Shown here: piece after piece, positions 26,517-35,577 of the stretch
Position numbering within the stretch: position 1 is the stretch's first letter
How the letters are laid out: the number at the start of each line of letters is the position of its first letter
From: an uncultured Clostridia bacterium
Lineage (GTDB): Bacteria; Bacillota; Clostridia; Oscillospirales; Ruminococcaceae
DNA: 47,123 nucleotides
NCBI GenBank assembly: GCA_947627465.1
Contig: CANQWD010000019.1
Span: 1-47,123, forward strand
Direction of reading: 5' to 3'
The notes under the pieces: model-generated
Told to the model about the DNA's origin: nothing
Seen by the model: the letters and a program-made list of their open reading frames with translations, nothing else
The model's database searches: none
Program-made: the position numbers and the translations under genes

Positions 26517-26657
26517 GTGATTTTGCCTTATTTTTGAAGTTTAGGATAAAATTATTATGTTTAATTGTAGAATTTTGGGGGAAAATCGTATGACGGTTCT
26601 TTACTTTACTGTGTGGGTGGAGAGAACGTCAATTAAAAGCGCTTTTTTCACAAAATG

Positions 26658-26688
26658 ATGTAAGCCGCCTTTTTGAGGCGGCTTACAT
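26658..26688. terminator. Hairpin terminator of the GntR-ABC operon
   Basis: ATGTAAGCCGCC, 7-nt loop, GGCGGCTTACAT forms a 12-bp stem 35 nt beyond the second permease. The U tract is weak, with a CATTTTG tail on the minus strand. Confidence 0.6.
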
Positions 26689-26722
26689 TTAAAAACAGAA
26701 AGGTAATTGTAAGGTTGTCTTA

Positions 26723-28786
26723 TTAAAAATCGTCTTTTGTGGCGAATTCTTCTTCGTCTTCGCCCGTAATTGATTTGTGAGCGTTGGGACTTGTAAGCTT
26801 CTTCTCGGCGTACTGCGTCATAAGCTCTATAACGCGCTGCTTGTTCTCCGGAGGAACATAATATCTGTCATTATGAATATCTTCGGACACGATGTGGAAA
26901 TCAAAGTAATCGGAATTGTCAAAGTCGGCTTCGGTGACAAAGCAGCTCATCATTTCCTTGACTATCGGATCCTCGCGGTCTTTATACGGAACTTCAATAT
27001 GAATTGCATTATTAAAGCCGTTATAATCAATGTAAAAATACTGGCTTTCGGGGTCTATCTCTTGGTCTGCTCCGAGGAGCGATATCATATCAAGAGTGTC
27101 GGTGAAATCTTTTTGGATATTAAAGCTTCTGTGATATCCCATGTAATTGACTCTGTCGCCCACGATTTCGGAAAATTCGACTGTGCCGGCGATTTCCGCG
27201 CCGTCTTTGTACTTCTCCGCCGCTTCACGCTTTAGCACCTTTAAAAACTCCTCGGCGTCCTCAGGCGAGATGTCGGCGCTGATTTTTTCGGTTTTAACGG
27301 AAATGCTCCAATCGAAGTCGTAGCTATCCAGCTCTTCAAAAAAGTATTTGCTGTAGCCGCCGAGTTTTTTAATGATACTTTCAAAATCTATGCCGTGAGA
27401 ATAATAATTCGAAATGTAATATTTGCGTTGTTTTACCTTGCCGCTTGACGTTTTATACTCGATAACGTCTCCGTATTCGTCATTATAACCGAATTGGTCG
27501 CTGTGAGTACCTATCTCATTGTTTAAAAGCTTGACGTATTGGGAAATGTCGTCCTTGTCGGTCAGCTTTATTCTTTCGTTGATAAGAAGGTACTCGTATT
27601 TCGAGCCGTCCTCCGAAATATAGCGGTTTCCGAACGAGCCGGTTTTGTCGAACAAAAGCAAAAGCAAGACCGAAAAGAGAATTCCGCCCGCTCCCGAAGC
27701 AATACAGCGCAGTATCTCTTTCTTATTCGGAAGATATATAAGGATATTTACAACGCATATTATCGCGCCGCATATCAAACCGTACAGAATATAATTGTCA
27801 GCTCTGTTATAGGCAAAGCCGAGTATCGACAAGCTTACGCCGATAGTTGAAACAAGGCTTATCGCATAATACATAGACTTGAACACGAACTTGCTGCCCG
27901 TTTTTTCGATTTTGCGGTTTTTGCCGATAAAATACGCCGCCGCGATAAGTGCCGCCGCCAGAATTATGTAAACTATAATGTAAGATGGTTTCAGCGAGAT
28001 AAAATCGCATGACTTAGTAATAACTTCGCTCTGTTCCAGATATACATTGAAAAATTTTATTATTTCGTAAACCTCGCCGAACAGTCCTACGGGCGGCAGA
28101 AACGCCGTTACAGTGCCAACAACGCTTTTGACGTCCATACCCGTCGCGCAGGTCGCGAAAACGCCTACGATACCTCCGACAAACATCGGCAGACCGAACA
28201 CCGCGATTATCGAAAACAATGTTGTGGAAACGACCTTGCCGCAGGAAGAAACGATTACGGCGGCGATAATGTAGGCAAAAGTGGTTATAATAAACAGGTT
28301 GAAGAACAAAGCCGCGCCATAGCCCGTAAAGTTTATGGGGTTCGCAATTTCGTTGAGTTTGCAGAAATCATTGTATTTTCCCTCGGAAGCGCCGAATATG
28401 CAGAGCGAAATTATTCCGGACGGAATGATCGGCGCAACGTTTACGATATAGCCACCGATAAAATCCGCCCAAAAGCGCTGCTTATAAGATATCGGAAGCG
28501 AGCCTATCGTATCGGAGAGGTTCTTTTTCGTGTAAAACGCAAACGATATCACGGCGCCATTTATCGCAAGAAACGGAAGAACGATTATCGCGAATATCGA
28601 GAAAAAAAATCCCAACTGATAAAAGCCCGTTAAAGTGCTTGTAAGACCCTTATTCATCGCAACGGCGAACAGCGGCAGCGCCAGAATATTCATAAGGCAG
28701 CAGAGCACAAAAAACGCCGAGTTTTGTTTTATCTTGTAAAACAGATAGGTTTTGAATAAGCTCTTACATGAGCTTTGTTCTGTCAT
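26723..28786 (-). CDS. ABC permease 2 of GntR-linked module
   Basis: The 687-residue protein has an N-terminal membrane half (about residues 20-380, around 10 helices) with LSDTIGSLPISYKQRFWADFIGGYIVNVAPIIPS, closely matching the sister permease (LCSLPVSYSQRFWGDFLSGLFVNFITYIPF). The soluble C-terminal about 290 residues are charged and Tyr-rich. This layout fits the two-permease exporters linked to YtrA-type regulators in Firmicutes. Its start overlaps the ATPase end by 23 nt, with GGAGG as ribosome site. Substrate unknown; cell-envelope stress or antibiotic export is typical of the group. Confidence 0.85.
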   Translation of the reverse strand: MTEQSSCKSLFKTYLFYKIKQNSAFFVLCCLMNILALPLFAVAMNKGLTSTLTGFYQLGFFFSIFAIIVLPFLAINGAVISFAFYTKKNLSDTIGSLPISYKQRFWADFIGGYIVNVAPIIPSGIISLCIFGASEGKYNDFCKLNEIANPINFTGYGAALFFNLFIITTFAYIIAAVIVSSCGKVVSTTLFSIIAVFGLPMFVGGIVGVFATCATGMDVKSVVGTVTAFLPPVGLFGEVYEIIKFFNVYLEQSEVITKSCDFISLKPSYIIVYIILAAALIAAAYFIGKNRKIEKTGSKFVFKSMYYAISLVSTIGVSLSILGFAYNRADNYILYGLICGAIICVVNILIYLPNKKEILRCIASGAGGILFSVLLLLLFDKTGSFGNRYISEDGSKYEYLLINERIKLTDKDDISQYVKLLNNEIGTHSDQFGYNDEYGDVIEYKTSSGKVKQRKYYISNYYSHGIDFESIIKKLGGYSKYFFEELDSYDFDWSISVKTEKISADISPEDAEEFLKVLKREAAEKYKDGAEIAGTVEFSEIVGDRVNYMGYHRSFNIQKDFTDTLDMISLLGADQEIDPESQYFYIDYNGFNNAIHIEVPYKDREDPIVKEMMSCFVTEADFDNSDYFDFHIVSEDIHNDRYYVPPENKQRVIELMTQYAEKKLTSPNAHKSITGEDEEEFATKDDF

Positions 28787-29660
28787 AGTTCAGCGCCTCC
28801 ATTTCGTAAATAAATATTTCCTTGAGAGACAGCGGGATAAGGTCGCAGACATTGGGGCTCTTTTCCTTGATCTTTTCAAGGGTCTCGTCGGCGCCGCCCT
28901 TTGCTATGATGTTTGTAAAGCCGTTCTTTTCCTCAATAAGCAGGATATCCAGCTCCGGGAAATCCTCTTTTTCGGGAAGCTTTTCAAATTTGCACTGCAC
29001 CTTGTGAATGTTGCCCTTAAGCTCGCCCAAGTCCTTGTTGAACAGCATGCTTCCATGATGAAGAAGTCCAACGGTGTCGCAGTATTCCTCAATCTCGTGA
29101 AGATTATGGGAGCTTGTTACGACCGTCATATCATTATCGCACATCGCGTCAATTATCATTTTCTTGACTTCCGAGCGCATTGACGGGTCAAGACCGTCAA
29201 ACGCCTCGTCAAGGAACAGATAGTCCGTTCCCGCGGCTATCCCGCAAATCACCGCCGCCTGACGCTTCATTCCCTTTGAGAAACCGCCGAGCTTTTTGTT
29301 GACGGGGAGATTTACAATATTGTTGAGCTGATTGAATTTCTCGTCGGAGAACTTCGCGTAAAACGTTTTGTAGAACTTCTTCATTTGAAGCAGCGTCATT
29401 CCGTTAAACTGCGAGGTCTCGTCGCTGATAAGAAGTATCTTCTGCTTTGTCTTGGCGTTGTCGTAGATGTCCTCGCCGTCAATGGTCACTTTGCCGCTGT
29501 CGGGCTTGTAGACCCCCGACAAAATTCGCAGCAAGGTGGATTTGCCCGCGCCGTTCGTTCCGAGAAGTCCGTAAGCGCAGCCTGTCGGGATTTCAAGGTT
29601 GAAATTTTCAAGCACCGTGAAATCCTCGTATTTTTTAGTTACGTTTTCAAATTTGATCAT
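28764..29660 (-). CDS. ABC ATP-binding protein (YtrB/CcmA-like)
   Basis: The 298-residue ATPase has Walker A GTNGAGKST, signature FSKGMKRQ, Walker B YLFLDEAFDGLD and switch SSHN. The degenerate signature (FSKGMKRQAAV) is typical of exporter ATPases coupled to GntR/YtrA-type operons. The C-terminal about 80 residues form a regulatory domain. It is flanked by both permease genes, with a 13-nt gap upstream and a 23-nt overlap downstream. AGGAG precedes the ATG. Confidence 0.93.
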   Translation of the reverse strand: MIKFENVTKKYEDFTVLENFNLEIPTGCAYGLLGTNGAGKSTLLRILSGVYKPDSGKVTIDGEDIYDNAKTKQKILLISDETSQFNGMTLLQMKKFYKTFYAKFSDEKFNQLNNIVNLPVNKKLGGFSKGMKRQAAVICGIAAGTDYLFLDEAFDGLDPSMRSEVKKMIIDAMCDNDMTVVTSSHNLHEIEEYCDTVGLLHHGSMLFNKDLGELKGNIHKVQCKFEKLPEKEDFPELDILLIEEKNGFTNIIAKGGADETLEKIKEKSPNVCDLIPLSLKEIFIYEMEALNYDRTKLM

Positions 29661-29673
29661 ATCAATTCTCCTC

Positions 29674-31782
29674 TTACTGAACAGACAGCTCGTTGTGGCA
29701 TTTTATAAATGCTTCAATCGCCGCTTTTTCGTTTTCTTTCCTAATGCCGTATTCCACAAATTGGTTGTTTAGGTCATGTATCCGGAACAGCTCTGAATAT
29801 AATTCATCTTTGCCGTTCTCTCTCATTTCGATATACTTCAAAAATTCCTTAACGTTTGCGTTGTCCGAATTTGAGGTAAGGTTTTCACTGATAACCAGCC
29901 TAATGGAATTATCAACAGTTTTGCAGCTTACAAAATAGTTCTTTTCGCTGTTTACATCGGGCTGCGAATCGCCGTAGTTGTCGGGATTTTTCAGGAATTC
30001 TACCGTTTTTTCGTAGGTTTCGTAAATATTAAAATAGTTATCCCACGCTTCAAACTCTTCGCCGTCAATTCTGCTAAAATCCACCTCTCCCAGCGTTTTG
30101 ATTTCACTGTTGTAACGACCGTCGTTTGCGTTGTAGTTGTTTTCAAGGTCGTATCTTAAAAGCTTCGCAAGCTCCTCCGTTTTTTCGGGAAGTATATTTC
30201 CCTGCGGAAAATTCGGATAGACTGCTTTGCCGTTTTCATCATAATCTGTTGGACGCAAATCGAATTTTGCCCTGATATTGGTGAAATCTTTGCTTTCCAT
30301 TAACCCATAAGATCCCATGTCGGAAGATTTCAGCTTTTGCACGTTTCTGGTGAAATCTCTTATCGGATCGCCCGTATCGGTTTTTGGAGCGTTATAGTTT
30401 CTTTGAAAAACTTTTCCGCTGTTGAGGATATATTGTATTGTAAGACCTTCTCCATCATATCCCGAGCCTGTACTTAAGCTTGGTTCATCAAGAAGCTTTT
30501 TGTGTTCCTCAAAAACACCTTTTATCGATTCATCGGCGCGGTAGCAAGTTTCTCTTGCAAAATATTCTCCGGAGACGACGATTTCTTTAACGCTGCTTTC
30601 ATTCGGAAGCTTTTTGGAATAGTTGAACGCGTTGGTATTTTTTATTGCCGTTAAGAACGCGAAGCACACCGCGAACGTTCCGACAAATTTCAGCACCGTT
30701 ATTCCGAAGCCCTTGAAGCTCTTCTTTTGAGCAAGTTCAAGCGCTCCGTATACCAAAAACGAAAACAAAGCTATTAAAAATATGCCGACCACGCCTTCTT
30801 CCGAGTTGTACTTGAACGAAAACGCGCCGATAAGCATAACCGAGAGCGTGAGAGACAGCACTTGATGAACGCTCTCATAAACGAAGCCTTGACCTACCCT
30901 TTCCGCCTTGCGGTACTTTCCTATAAAATACGCGCCAACGGCAAACGACACCGTTAGAACAAGGTTTATAATAAGACAAATTGGTTGGTCTATCAGTGTT
31001 TCAGCGCCAAAATAGTTTTGTTCAAAGTCCATTTTTAACGCTACCAATGGTCCGAACGGCGGAAGCATTCCGATAGCGCTCATTATTTCCTTGGTGTATT
31101 CCGTGCCTATCACGAACGAATAAAAGAAATCAGCGTAGGAAATAAATATTCCGGGAAGCACGACCATCAGAATTACCGAAAATACGATTGATGAACTTAA
31201 CTTTCCGCAAGCGGAGCTTACAAAAGTGGTCATTACGTATACGCCTAAGTATACGATTATTATCATAATTATCACTTTTATAAGCAAATACATCAAGGGT
31301 TCGTAATTTGAAAATCTTATGCTTTCTTTTAGACCTGCAAGATATTCTACGTCAGACTTTGCGCTGAGCGTGATAAGTAACGAGATACCGAAAAACGGAA
31401 TATACGTGATGAAATTCACGAAAAGTCCGCTTAAAAAATCTCCCCAAAACCGCTGCGAATAAGAAACAGGCAGGCTGCACAAGGTATCCATTGCGGGGCG
31501 ATTGTAATAGAGCTTCAGCGATCTGGCGGTCGTGACGATTATCATAATAACGGATATCGCCACTGAAAGAAACATAATCATTATAAAGAATTCGTAACTT
31601 ACATCCGAATGCTCTCCGTCAAAATTCCGATTGGCATACTCCCGCATACCGGATATCATATTTTTAAAAATTATAGCCGGAAGTATCGTTGTAAGAAAAT
31701 TCAAAACAGCGAAAACAAAAAGCTGCGCCCGGCGCTTTTTCAGCTTGAAGCCGAAATATTTTCCAAAACCGTTTGTTGTCAT
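29674..31782 (-). CDS. ABC permease 1 of GntR-linked module
   Basis: The 702-residue sister of the other permease has about 10 membrane helices in the first 380 residues and a soluble, charged C-terminal half. The motif LCSLPVSYSQRFWGDF is shared. I chose the ATG at 31782, since GAGGAG lies 8 nt upstream of it. The GTG three codons earlier overlaps the GntR stop as GTGA but is too close to that ribosome site. Confidence 0.85.
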   Translation of the reverse strand: MTTNGFGKYFGFKLKKRRAQLFVFAVLNFLTTILPAIIFKNMISGMREYANRNFDGEHSDVSYEFFIMIMFLSVAISVIMIIVTTARSLKLYYNRPAMDTLCSLPVSYSQRFWGDFLSGLFVNFITYIPFFGISLLITLSAKSDVEYLAGLKESIRFSNYEPLMYLLIKVIIMIIIVYLGVYVMTTFVSSACGKLSSSIVFSVILMVVLPGIFISYADFFYSFVIGTEYTKEIMSAIGMLPPFGPLVALKMDFEQNYFGAETLIDQPICLIINLVLTVSFAVGAYFIGKYRKAERVGQGFVYESVHQVLSLTLSVMLIGAFSFKYNSEEGVVGIFLIALFSFLVYGALELAQKKSFKGFGITVLKFVGTFAVCFAFLTAIKNTNAFNYSKKLPNESSVKEIVVSGEYFARETCYRADESIKGVFEEHKKLLDEPSLSTGSGYDGEGLTIQYILNSGKVFQRNYNAPKTDTGDPIRDFTRNVQKLKSSDMGSYGLMESKDFTNIRAKFDLRPTDYDENGKAVYPNFPQGNILPEKTEELAKLLRYDLENNYNANDGRYNSEIKTLGEVDFSRIDGEEFEAWDNYFNIYETYEKTVEFLKNPDNYGDSQPDVNSEKNYFVSCKTVDNSIRLVISENLTSNSDNANVKEFLKYIEMRENGKDELYSELFRIHDLNNQFVEYGIRKENEKAAIEAFIKCHNELSVQ

Positions 31783-31787
31783 TAAAT

Positions 31788-32165
31788 TCACTCCTCTTTG
31801 CTGTTATTGTTTATAATATTGTCTATGATCTCGTGCAGTTCTTTTGCGGTAAGTCCCTGTTTAAGAGCTTTTCTCACCGCCTCCGAAAAAGCCTCCATGC
31901 TCTCCCCCCTGACTTTATCAAGATACTCTCCGCGAGCGGCAACATAGCTTCCTTTCGCGGGTATGGAATATATTAAACCGCGCGCTTCAAGATTAGCGTA
32001 GGTTTTTTGAACCGTGTTCGGATTTATCGAAAGCTGCTTGGCTATTTCCCGAACGGCGGGCAGTTTTTCGTTTTCCGTCATCTGACCGTTAAGGATAAGC
32101 TCCGTTATTCGCTGCTCCAGCTGTTCATAAATAGGCGCGCCGCCCTGCAATCTCATTGAAAACAT
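31788..32165 (-). CDS. GntR-family regulator, YtrA type
   Basis: The 125-residue regulator has a winged helix (PIYEQLEQRITELILNGQMTENEKLPAVREIAKQLSINPNTVQKTYANLEARGLIYSIPAKGSYV) and a short about 45-residue helical tail, the YtrA layout. It probably represses the downstream ABC genes until envelope stress. A palindrome, AACTGTA-N13-TACAGTT (32187-32213), lies between promoter and gene and is the likely operator. The ribosome site is GAGGAA. Confidence 0.93.
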   Translation of the reverse strand: MFSMRLQGGAPIYEQLEQRITELILNGQMTENEKLPAVREIAKQLSINPNTVQKTYANLEARGLIYSIPAKGSYVAARGEYLDKVRGESMEAFSEAVRKALKQGLTAKELHEIIDNIINNNSKEE

Positions 32166-32186
32166 ATATTTTCATTCCTCTGTATT

Positions 32187-32213
32187 AACTGTATCATCTA
32201 GATTAGTACAGTT
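32187..32213. promoter_or_regulatory. Likely GntR operator
   Basis: AACTGTA and TACAGTT are 7-bp inverted arms around a core containing the palindrome ATCTAGAT. It lies directly downstream of the -10 box, where bound repressor would block transcription. Confidence 0.7.
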
Positions 32214-32215
32214 GT

Positions 32216-32244
32216 ATTATAGCATAGCTGTTTTGATTTGTCAA
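32216..32244 (-). promoter_or_regulatory. Promoter of GntR-ABC operon
   Basis: On the minus strand: perfect TTGACA, 17 bp, perfect TATAAT, 51 bp upstream of the gntR-type ATG and adjacent to the palindromic operator. Confidence 0.85.
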
Positions 32245-32328
32245 GTAGTTTTTTTAAAAAAGTATAAAAAAAATTCCCCGTTTAAATATGGGGAAAAAAA
32301 TTTATTTTTTAGTCATCCGCGCACTATT

Positions 32329-32408
32329 TCAATTGACAATGTACAATGTACAGTTGACAATTGCGGTGGCGCGCAGCGGCGCACCTTAATTGTCAATTGT
32401 CAATTATA
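32329..32408. repeat. AATTGACAAT palindromic intergenic repeat, copy 1
   Basis: About 80 bp begins AATTGACAATGTACA and ends with two tandem TGTCAATT, with a GC-rich centre (GGCGCGCAGCGGCGC). Its right end supplies the stop codon of remB. Related copies lie at 35271 and 38824. Confidence 0.7.
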
Positions 32409-32658
32409 CATTAAAATAGCGTTGATCGTTCGCGCGTTTGCGAATAGTATTGTTTGATACGTTTGAAATGTAGGTCTTATCGGTCGTAACTATAAAACTC
32501 TTAGGCATATCTTCCGATATATTTACAATTTGTGATCTTTTCTGACAGGAATTTAAGAAATCGGCGGTGGTTCGGCTCACCGAACATTCCTCAATATCAA
32601 ATATCCCGATAATATCTTTAGAATAAACGGAAACTTCCCCTCCCAAAAACAAAAACAC
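32404..32658 (-). CDS. remB: Extracellular matrix regulator RemB (DUF370)
   Basis: The 84-residue protein matches the RemA/RemB family (MFLFLGGEVSV...KDIIGIFDIEE...TVDFL-like segment...KSFIVTTDKTYIS). The start is GTG, with GGGAGG 8 nt upstream. Its place between recF and gyrB is the conserved Bacillus yaaB locus. Family members bind DNA and control matrix and osmoprotection genes. The last residues and the stop run into a palindromic repeat, so the C-terminus may have been altered. Confidence 0.88.
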   Translation of the reverse strand: MFLFLGGEVSVYSKDIIGIFDIEECSVSRTTADFLNSCQKRSQIVNISEDMPKSFIVTTDKTYISNVSNNTIRKRANDQRYFNV

Positions 32659-32712
32659 AGCTTATACCTCCCGTAATAAAAATAAGGCAGTCTACAAAAT
32701 GTAAACTGCTTC

Positions 32713-33837
32713 TTATATTTGCGTAAATTCGCCGTTTTCGGTGCTCCAAGCCTTTCCGTTCGACAAAGCGGAAAGCTCGTTTATATTACAGCAAGTAATA
32801 AACACCTGCGATTTTTCAATATGATTTATAACGTAATCTCTGCGAACGCTGTCAAGTTCGCTTAAAATATCATCGAGAATGATAACGGGATCCGTTTTGT
32901 TTTTTCGGCGGATTATCTCCGCTTCCGAAAGCTTCAGCGCCAGAGCCACGGAACGAATTTGCCCCTGTGACGCAAACTCGCGCGCGGGCATTTTATTGAT
33001 AAAAAAATTTACGTCGTCGCGGTGAACGCCCGTAAGCGTGTAGTGCAGCTTCATTTCCGCAGCGAGATTTTTTTCAAGTTCCGCGAGGTATTTTTTATAC
33101 AGTTCGTCAATATTATTGAAATCTATACGTTGAGTTTTAAAAGCCGAGCTTTGATATTCCAAAACAAGCTTTTCCGAACCGTTTGTAAGCTCCGAATAAA
33201 GATCTGCGGCGCATTTTTTCAGAAAATTGAAGTATTTGAGCCGCCCGTAGGTCACGTTTATTCCCTCGGCAGTCAAAACCTCGTTCCATGGAGCGAGGAG
33301 ATCCGCCGTTGCTTTTTTGTCTCCGTTATTTACGGAAAGTATATTATTGCGCTGTTTTAACCCTTTGTTATAGCGAGAGAGCTTTTTGAAATGCGTCTGC
33401 GTCTGCATTAAAGCAACGTCGTCAAGATAATCGCGGCGAAGCTCCGGAGCGCCCTTTATCAAATTTAAATGTTCCGGTATAAAAACAACATATTTTAACA
33501 CCCCGTATAATTCCGCGGCGTCTTTCATTTTAATGCCGTTGTAAGTTATCGAGGCATTATTTTTACGGATAGTATAATCTATAATATTTTCACGTTCCGT
33601 AATATCGTCACGAAACGACAGCTTGATCTTCACTTCGGCTTTTGGATCTTGAACGGGCACAAACTGTGAAAAACGCGCTTTACGAAAGCTGCCGCCCAAA
33701 CACACCGAAATAGCCTCGCAAAGGTTGGTCTTGCCTTGAGCGTTTTTCCCGACAAAGATATTCAAGTTCTTATCAAGATCAAGTTCCGCTTTACGAATGT
33801 TTCTAAAATTTTCGATCTCTATCCGCGTGATATACAT
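32713..33837 (-). CDS. recF: DNA replication and repair protein RecF
   Basis: The 374-residue SMC-like ATPase has Walker A GKNAQGKTN at about residues 30-38, signature region REFASQGQIRSVALALKLSE and Walker B PVIILDDILSELD. It loads RecA at single-stranded gaps. The ATG overlaps the yaaA stop (TAATG), the usual coupling. Confidence 0.96.
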   Translation of the reverse strand: MYITRIEIENFRNIRKAELDLDKNLNIFVGKNAQGKTNLCEAISVCLGGSFRKARFSQFVPVQDPKAEVKIKLSFRDDITERENIIDYTIRKNNASITYNGIKMKDAAELYGVLKYVVFIPEHLNLIKGAPELRRDYLDDVALMQTQTHFKKLSRYNKGLKQRNNILSVNNGDKKATADLLAPWNEVLTAEGINVTYGRLKYFNFLKKCAADLYSELTNGSEKLVLEYQSSAFKTQRIDFNNIDELYKKYLAELEKNLAAEMKLHYTLTGVHRDDVNFFINKMPAREFASQGQIRSVALALKLSEAEIIRRKNKTDPVIILDDILSELDSVRRDYVINHIEKSQVFITCCNINELSALSNGKAWSTENGEFTQI

Positions 33838-34115
33838 TATTTATCGTCGGTTTCGCCGTTTCCGTTCGCAGCTTCGGCAGCCGCAGCCGCGGCAGCGCCT
33901 TCCTCGTCGAATACTACCTTATACTTCTTGCCCTTAAACTCGATTATATCGCCGGGCTTGATCTTCTTGCCGCGTTTTGTGCACAAATCGCCGTTTACGT
34001 TAAACTCTCCCAAATCGATGAGAATTTTCGCCTTTGCGCCCGTTTCGGAAAATCCCGCGTACTTCACGAGCTGATCCAATTTAATGGCGGGGGTAATTAT
34101 TTTTAGTTCTTCCAT
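33837..34115 (-). CDS. yaaA: S4-domain RNA-binding protein YaaA
   Basis: The 92-residue protein has an S4 domain (IKLDQLVKYAGFSETGAKAKILIDLGEFNVNGDLCTKRGKKIKPGDIIEFKGK). It sits in its conserved place between dnaN and recF. The C-terminal tail has an alanine run (EEGAAAAAAAEAANGNGETDD) that is longer than usual and low-complexity. Confidence 0.95.
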   Translation of the reverse strand: MEELKIITPAIKLDQLVKYAGFSETGAKAKILIDLGEFNVNGDLCTKRGKKIKPGDIIEFKGKKYKVVFDEEGAAAAAAAEAANGNGETDDK

Positions 34116-34146
34116 ATTATGACCTTCCTTATAATAAACTGGTATT

Positions 34147-35247
34147 TTATTTAAGCCGCATGGGCATTATCAAAAATGTAAATTCGCTGCCCTCTTTCGG
34201 AACGATAAGCACAGGCTCTATACTTTTGCCTGTCATAACAAATTTTATCTCGGAGCAATCGCCCGCTTTTACCGCGTCCAACAGGAATTTTGTGTTAAGT
34301 CCTATGGTGAACGGCTCGCCGCCGTATTTTATATTGATCTGATCGTTATAAGAACCGAGCGCCGTCACGCAGCTCAATGTGAGCGTATCCGAAGAAAACT
34401 CGCACTTCAAGGGAAGCTTCACCTTTTCGCTGATAACAAGCATTCCGCGTTCGAGAGTATCTATCATATCCGAGCAGTTTATCTCAATATAGTTTGTGTT
34501 GTCGGTTTGTATATATTTATGGAAATCGAAAAATTCGCCGTTTATAAGTCTGGATATCATCGTGTAATTGCCGAACACAAACGATACCTGATTTTTTTCG
34601 ATACTCACGGTAATATTTTTATCTTCCTCGTCGGAGAGTAAATGTGAAAGCTCGTCGAGCGTTTTTGCCGGAACGATAAATTTTGTGTTTTCATAAGTCA
34701 GCGGCTCACGGCGAACGGCTATTCTAAGCCCGTCCATTCCGACCACGCTCAAAACGTTATCCAGCACCTCAAACAAGCACCCCGTAAACACGGGCTTCGC
34801 GTCGGTGACGGCGCAAGCGTACTTTGTCTGAACTATCATGCTCTTTAAAATCTTCTGCGGCATTGTGAAGCCGTTTTCGATATTTGCTTGGGGAACTTGA
34901 GGATAGTCGTCGGCGCTCATGCACATGATAGACATTTTTGAACGGCCGCTTTTAATTGACGCCGAATTATTATCGTCTACCGAAATTTCAAGAGATCCCG
35001 ACGGCATTTTGCGAACTATTTCGCACAAACGCTTTGCGTTAATGACTGTTCCGCCGTCCTCACCGTTCTCCACGCTTATGGACGTTTTAATTCCTATCTC
35101 CAGATTATAACCCGTCATTGAAAGCGAGTTGTTTTCAAGCTCCATTAAAATGCCCTCGAGCGCGGGAATGGTAGATTTTGCCGCCGAAGCTTTTGACGTC
35201 GTTAATATCGCCTCTAAAAAAATATCTTTATCGCAATTAAACTTCAT
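34147..35247 (-). CDS. dnaN: DNA polymerase III beta subunit (sliding clamp)
   Basis: The 366-residue protein begins MKFNCDKDIFLEAILTTSKAS and ends with LIMPMRLK, the conserved clamp C-terminus. Three clamp folds of about 120 residues are seen. The start is chosen by homology, with a GGGGG element 10 nt upstream. The 330-bp gap to dnaA holds an AATTGACAAT repeat and a second cluster of DnaA-box-like 9-mers. Confidence 0.96.
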   Translation of the reverse strand: MKFNCDKDIFLEAILTTSKASAAKSTIPALEGILMELENNSLSMTGYNLEIGIKTSISVENGEDGGTVINAKRLCEIVRKMPSGSLEISVDDNNSASIKSGRSKMSIMCMSADDYPQVPQANIENGFTMPQKILKSMIVQTKYACAVTDAKPVFTGCLFEVLDNVLSVVGMDGLRIAVRREPLTYENTKFIVPAKTLDELSHLLSDEEDKNITVSIEKNQVSFVFGNYTMISRLINGEFFDFHKYIQTDNTNYIEINCSDMIDTLERGMLVISEKVKLPLKCEFSSDTLTLSCVTALGSYNDQINIKYGGEPFTIGLNTKFLLDAVKAGDCSEIKFVMTGKSIEPVLIVPKEGSEFTFLIMPMRLK

Positions 35248-35270
35248 ATTATATATACCCCCGAAAGACG

Positions 35271-35305
35271 CAATTGACAATGTAAAATTGACAATTGACA
35301 ATTAT
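35271..35305. repeat. AATTGACAAT intergenic repeat, copy 2
   Basis: Three AATTGACAA-type units in 35 bp, directly upstream of the dnaN ribosome site. Confidence 0.65.
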
Positions 35306-35390
35306 AGTGTTCGCCTGCGGCGAACAAATTTTTCTCACCCAAAAAATCATGATTTGTTTATTATAATCATAATAATAAGGGCGGTTGAAT

Positions 35391-35523
35391 GGTTGAAAAT
35401 TCGATTTTATGCTTTTGTACCGCCAATTTTCAACGAAAAAAATTTAACGCTGGGCGGTTGAATATATTTTAAATTGTTGAAAACTGCCGACGCTTTCAAC
35501 GTTAGGTTAAATGCGGTTGAAAA
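35391..35523. promoter_or_regulatory. DnaA-box-like cluster between dnaN and dnaA
   Basis: One exact TGTTGAAAA (35475) and three 8-of-9 variants (35391, 35427, 35515). The classical box TTATCCACA is absent. Confidence 0.5.
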
Positions 35524-35577
35524 CTCGGTTTAAAATATCTGCCTAAACTACTGCCATAAAATCTCAATTTAAAAAAT

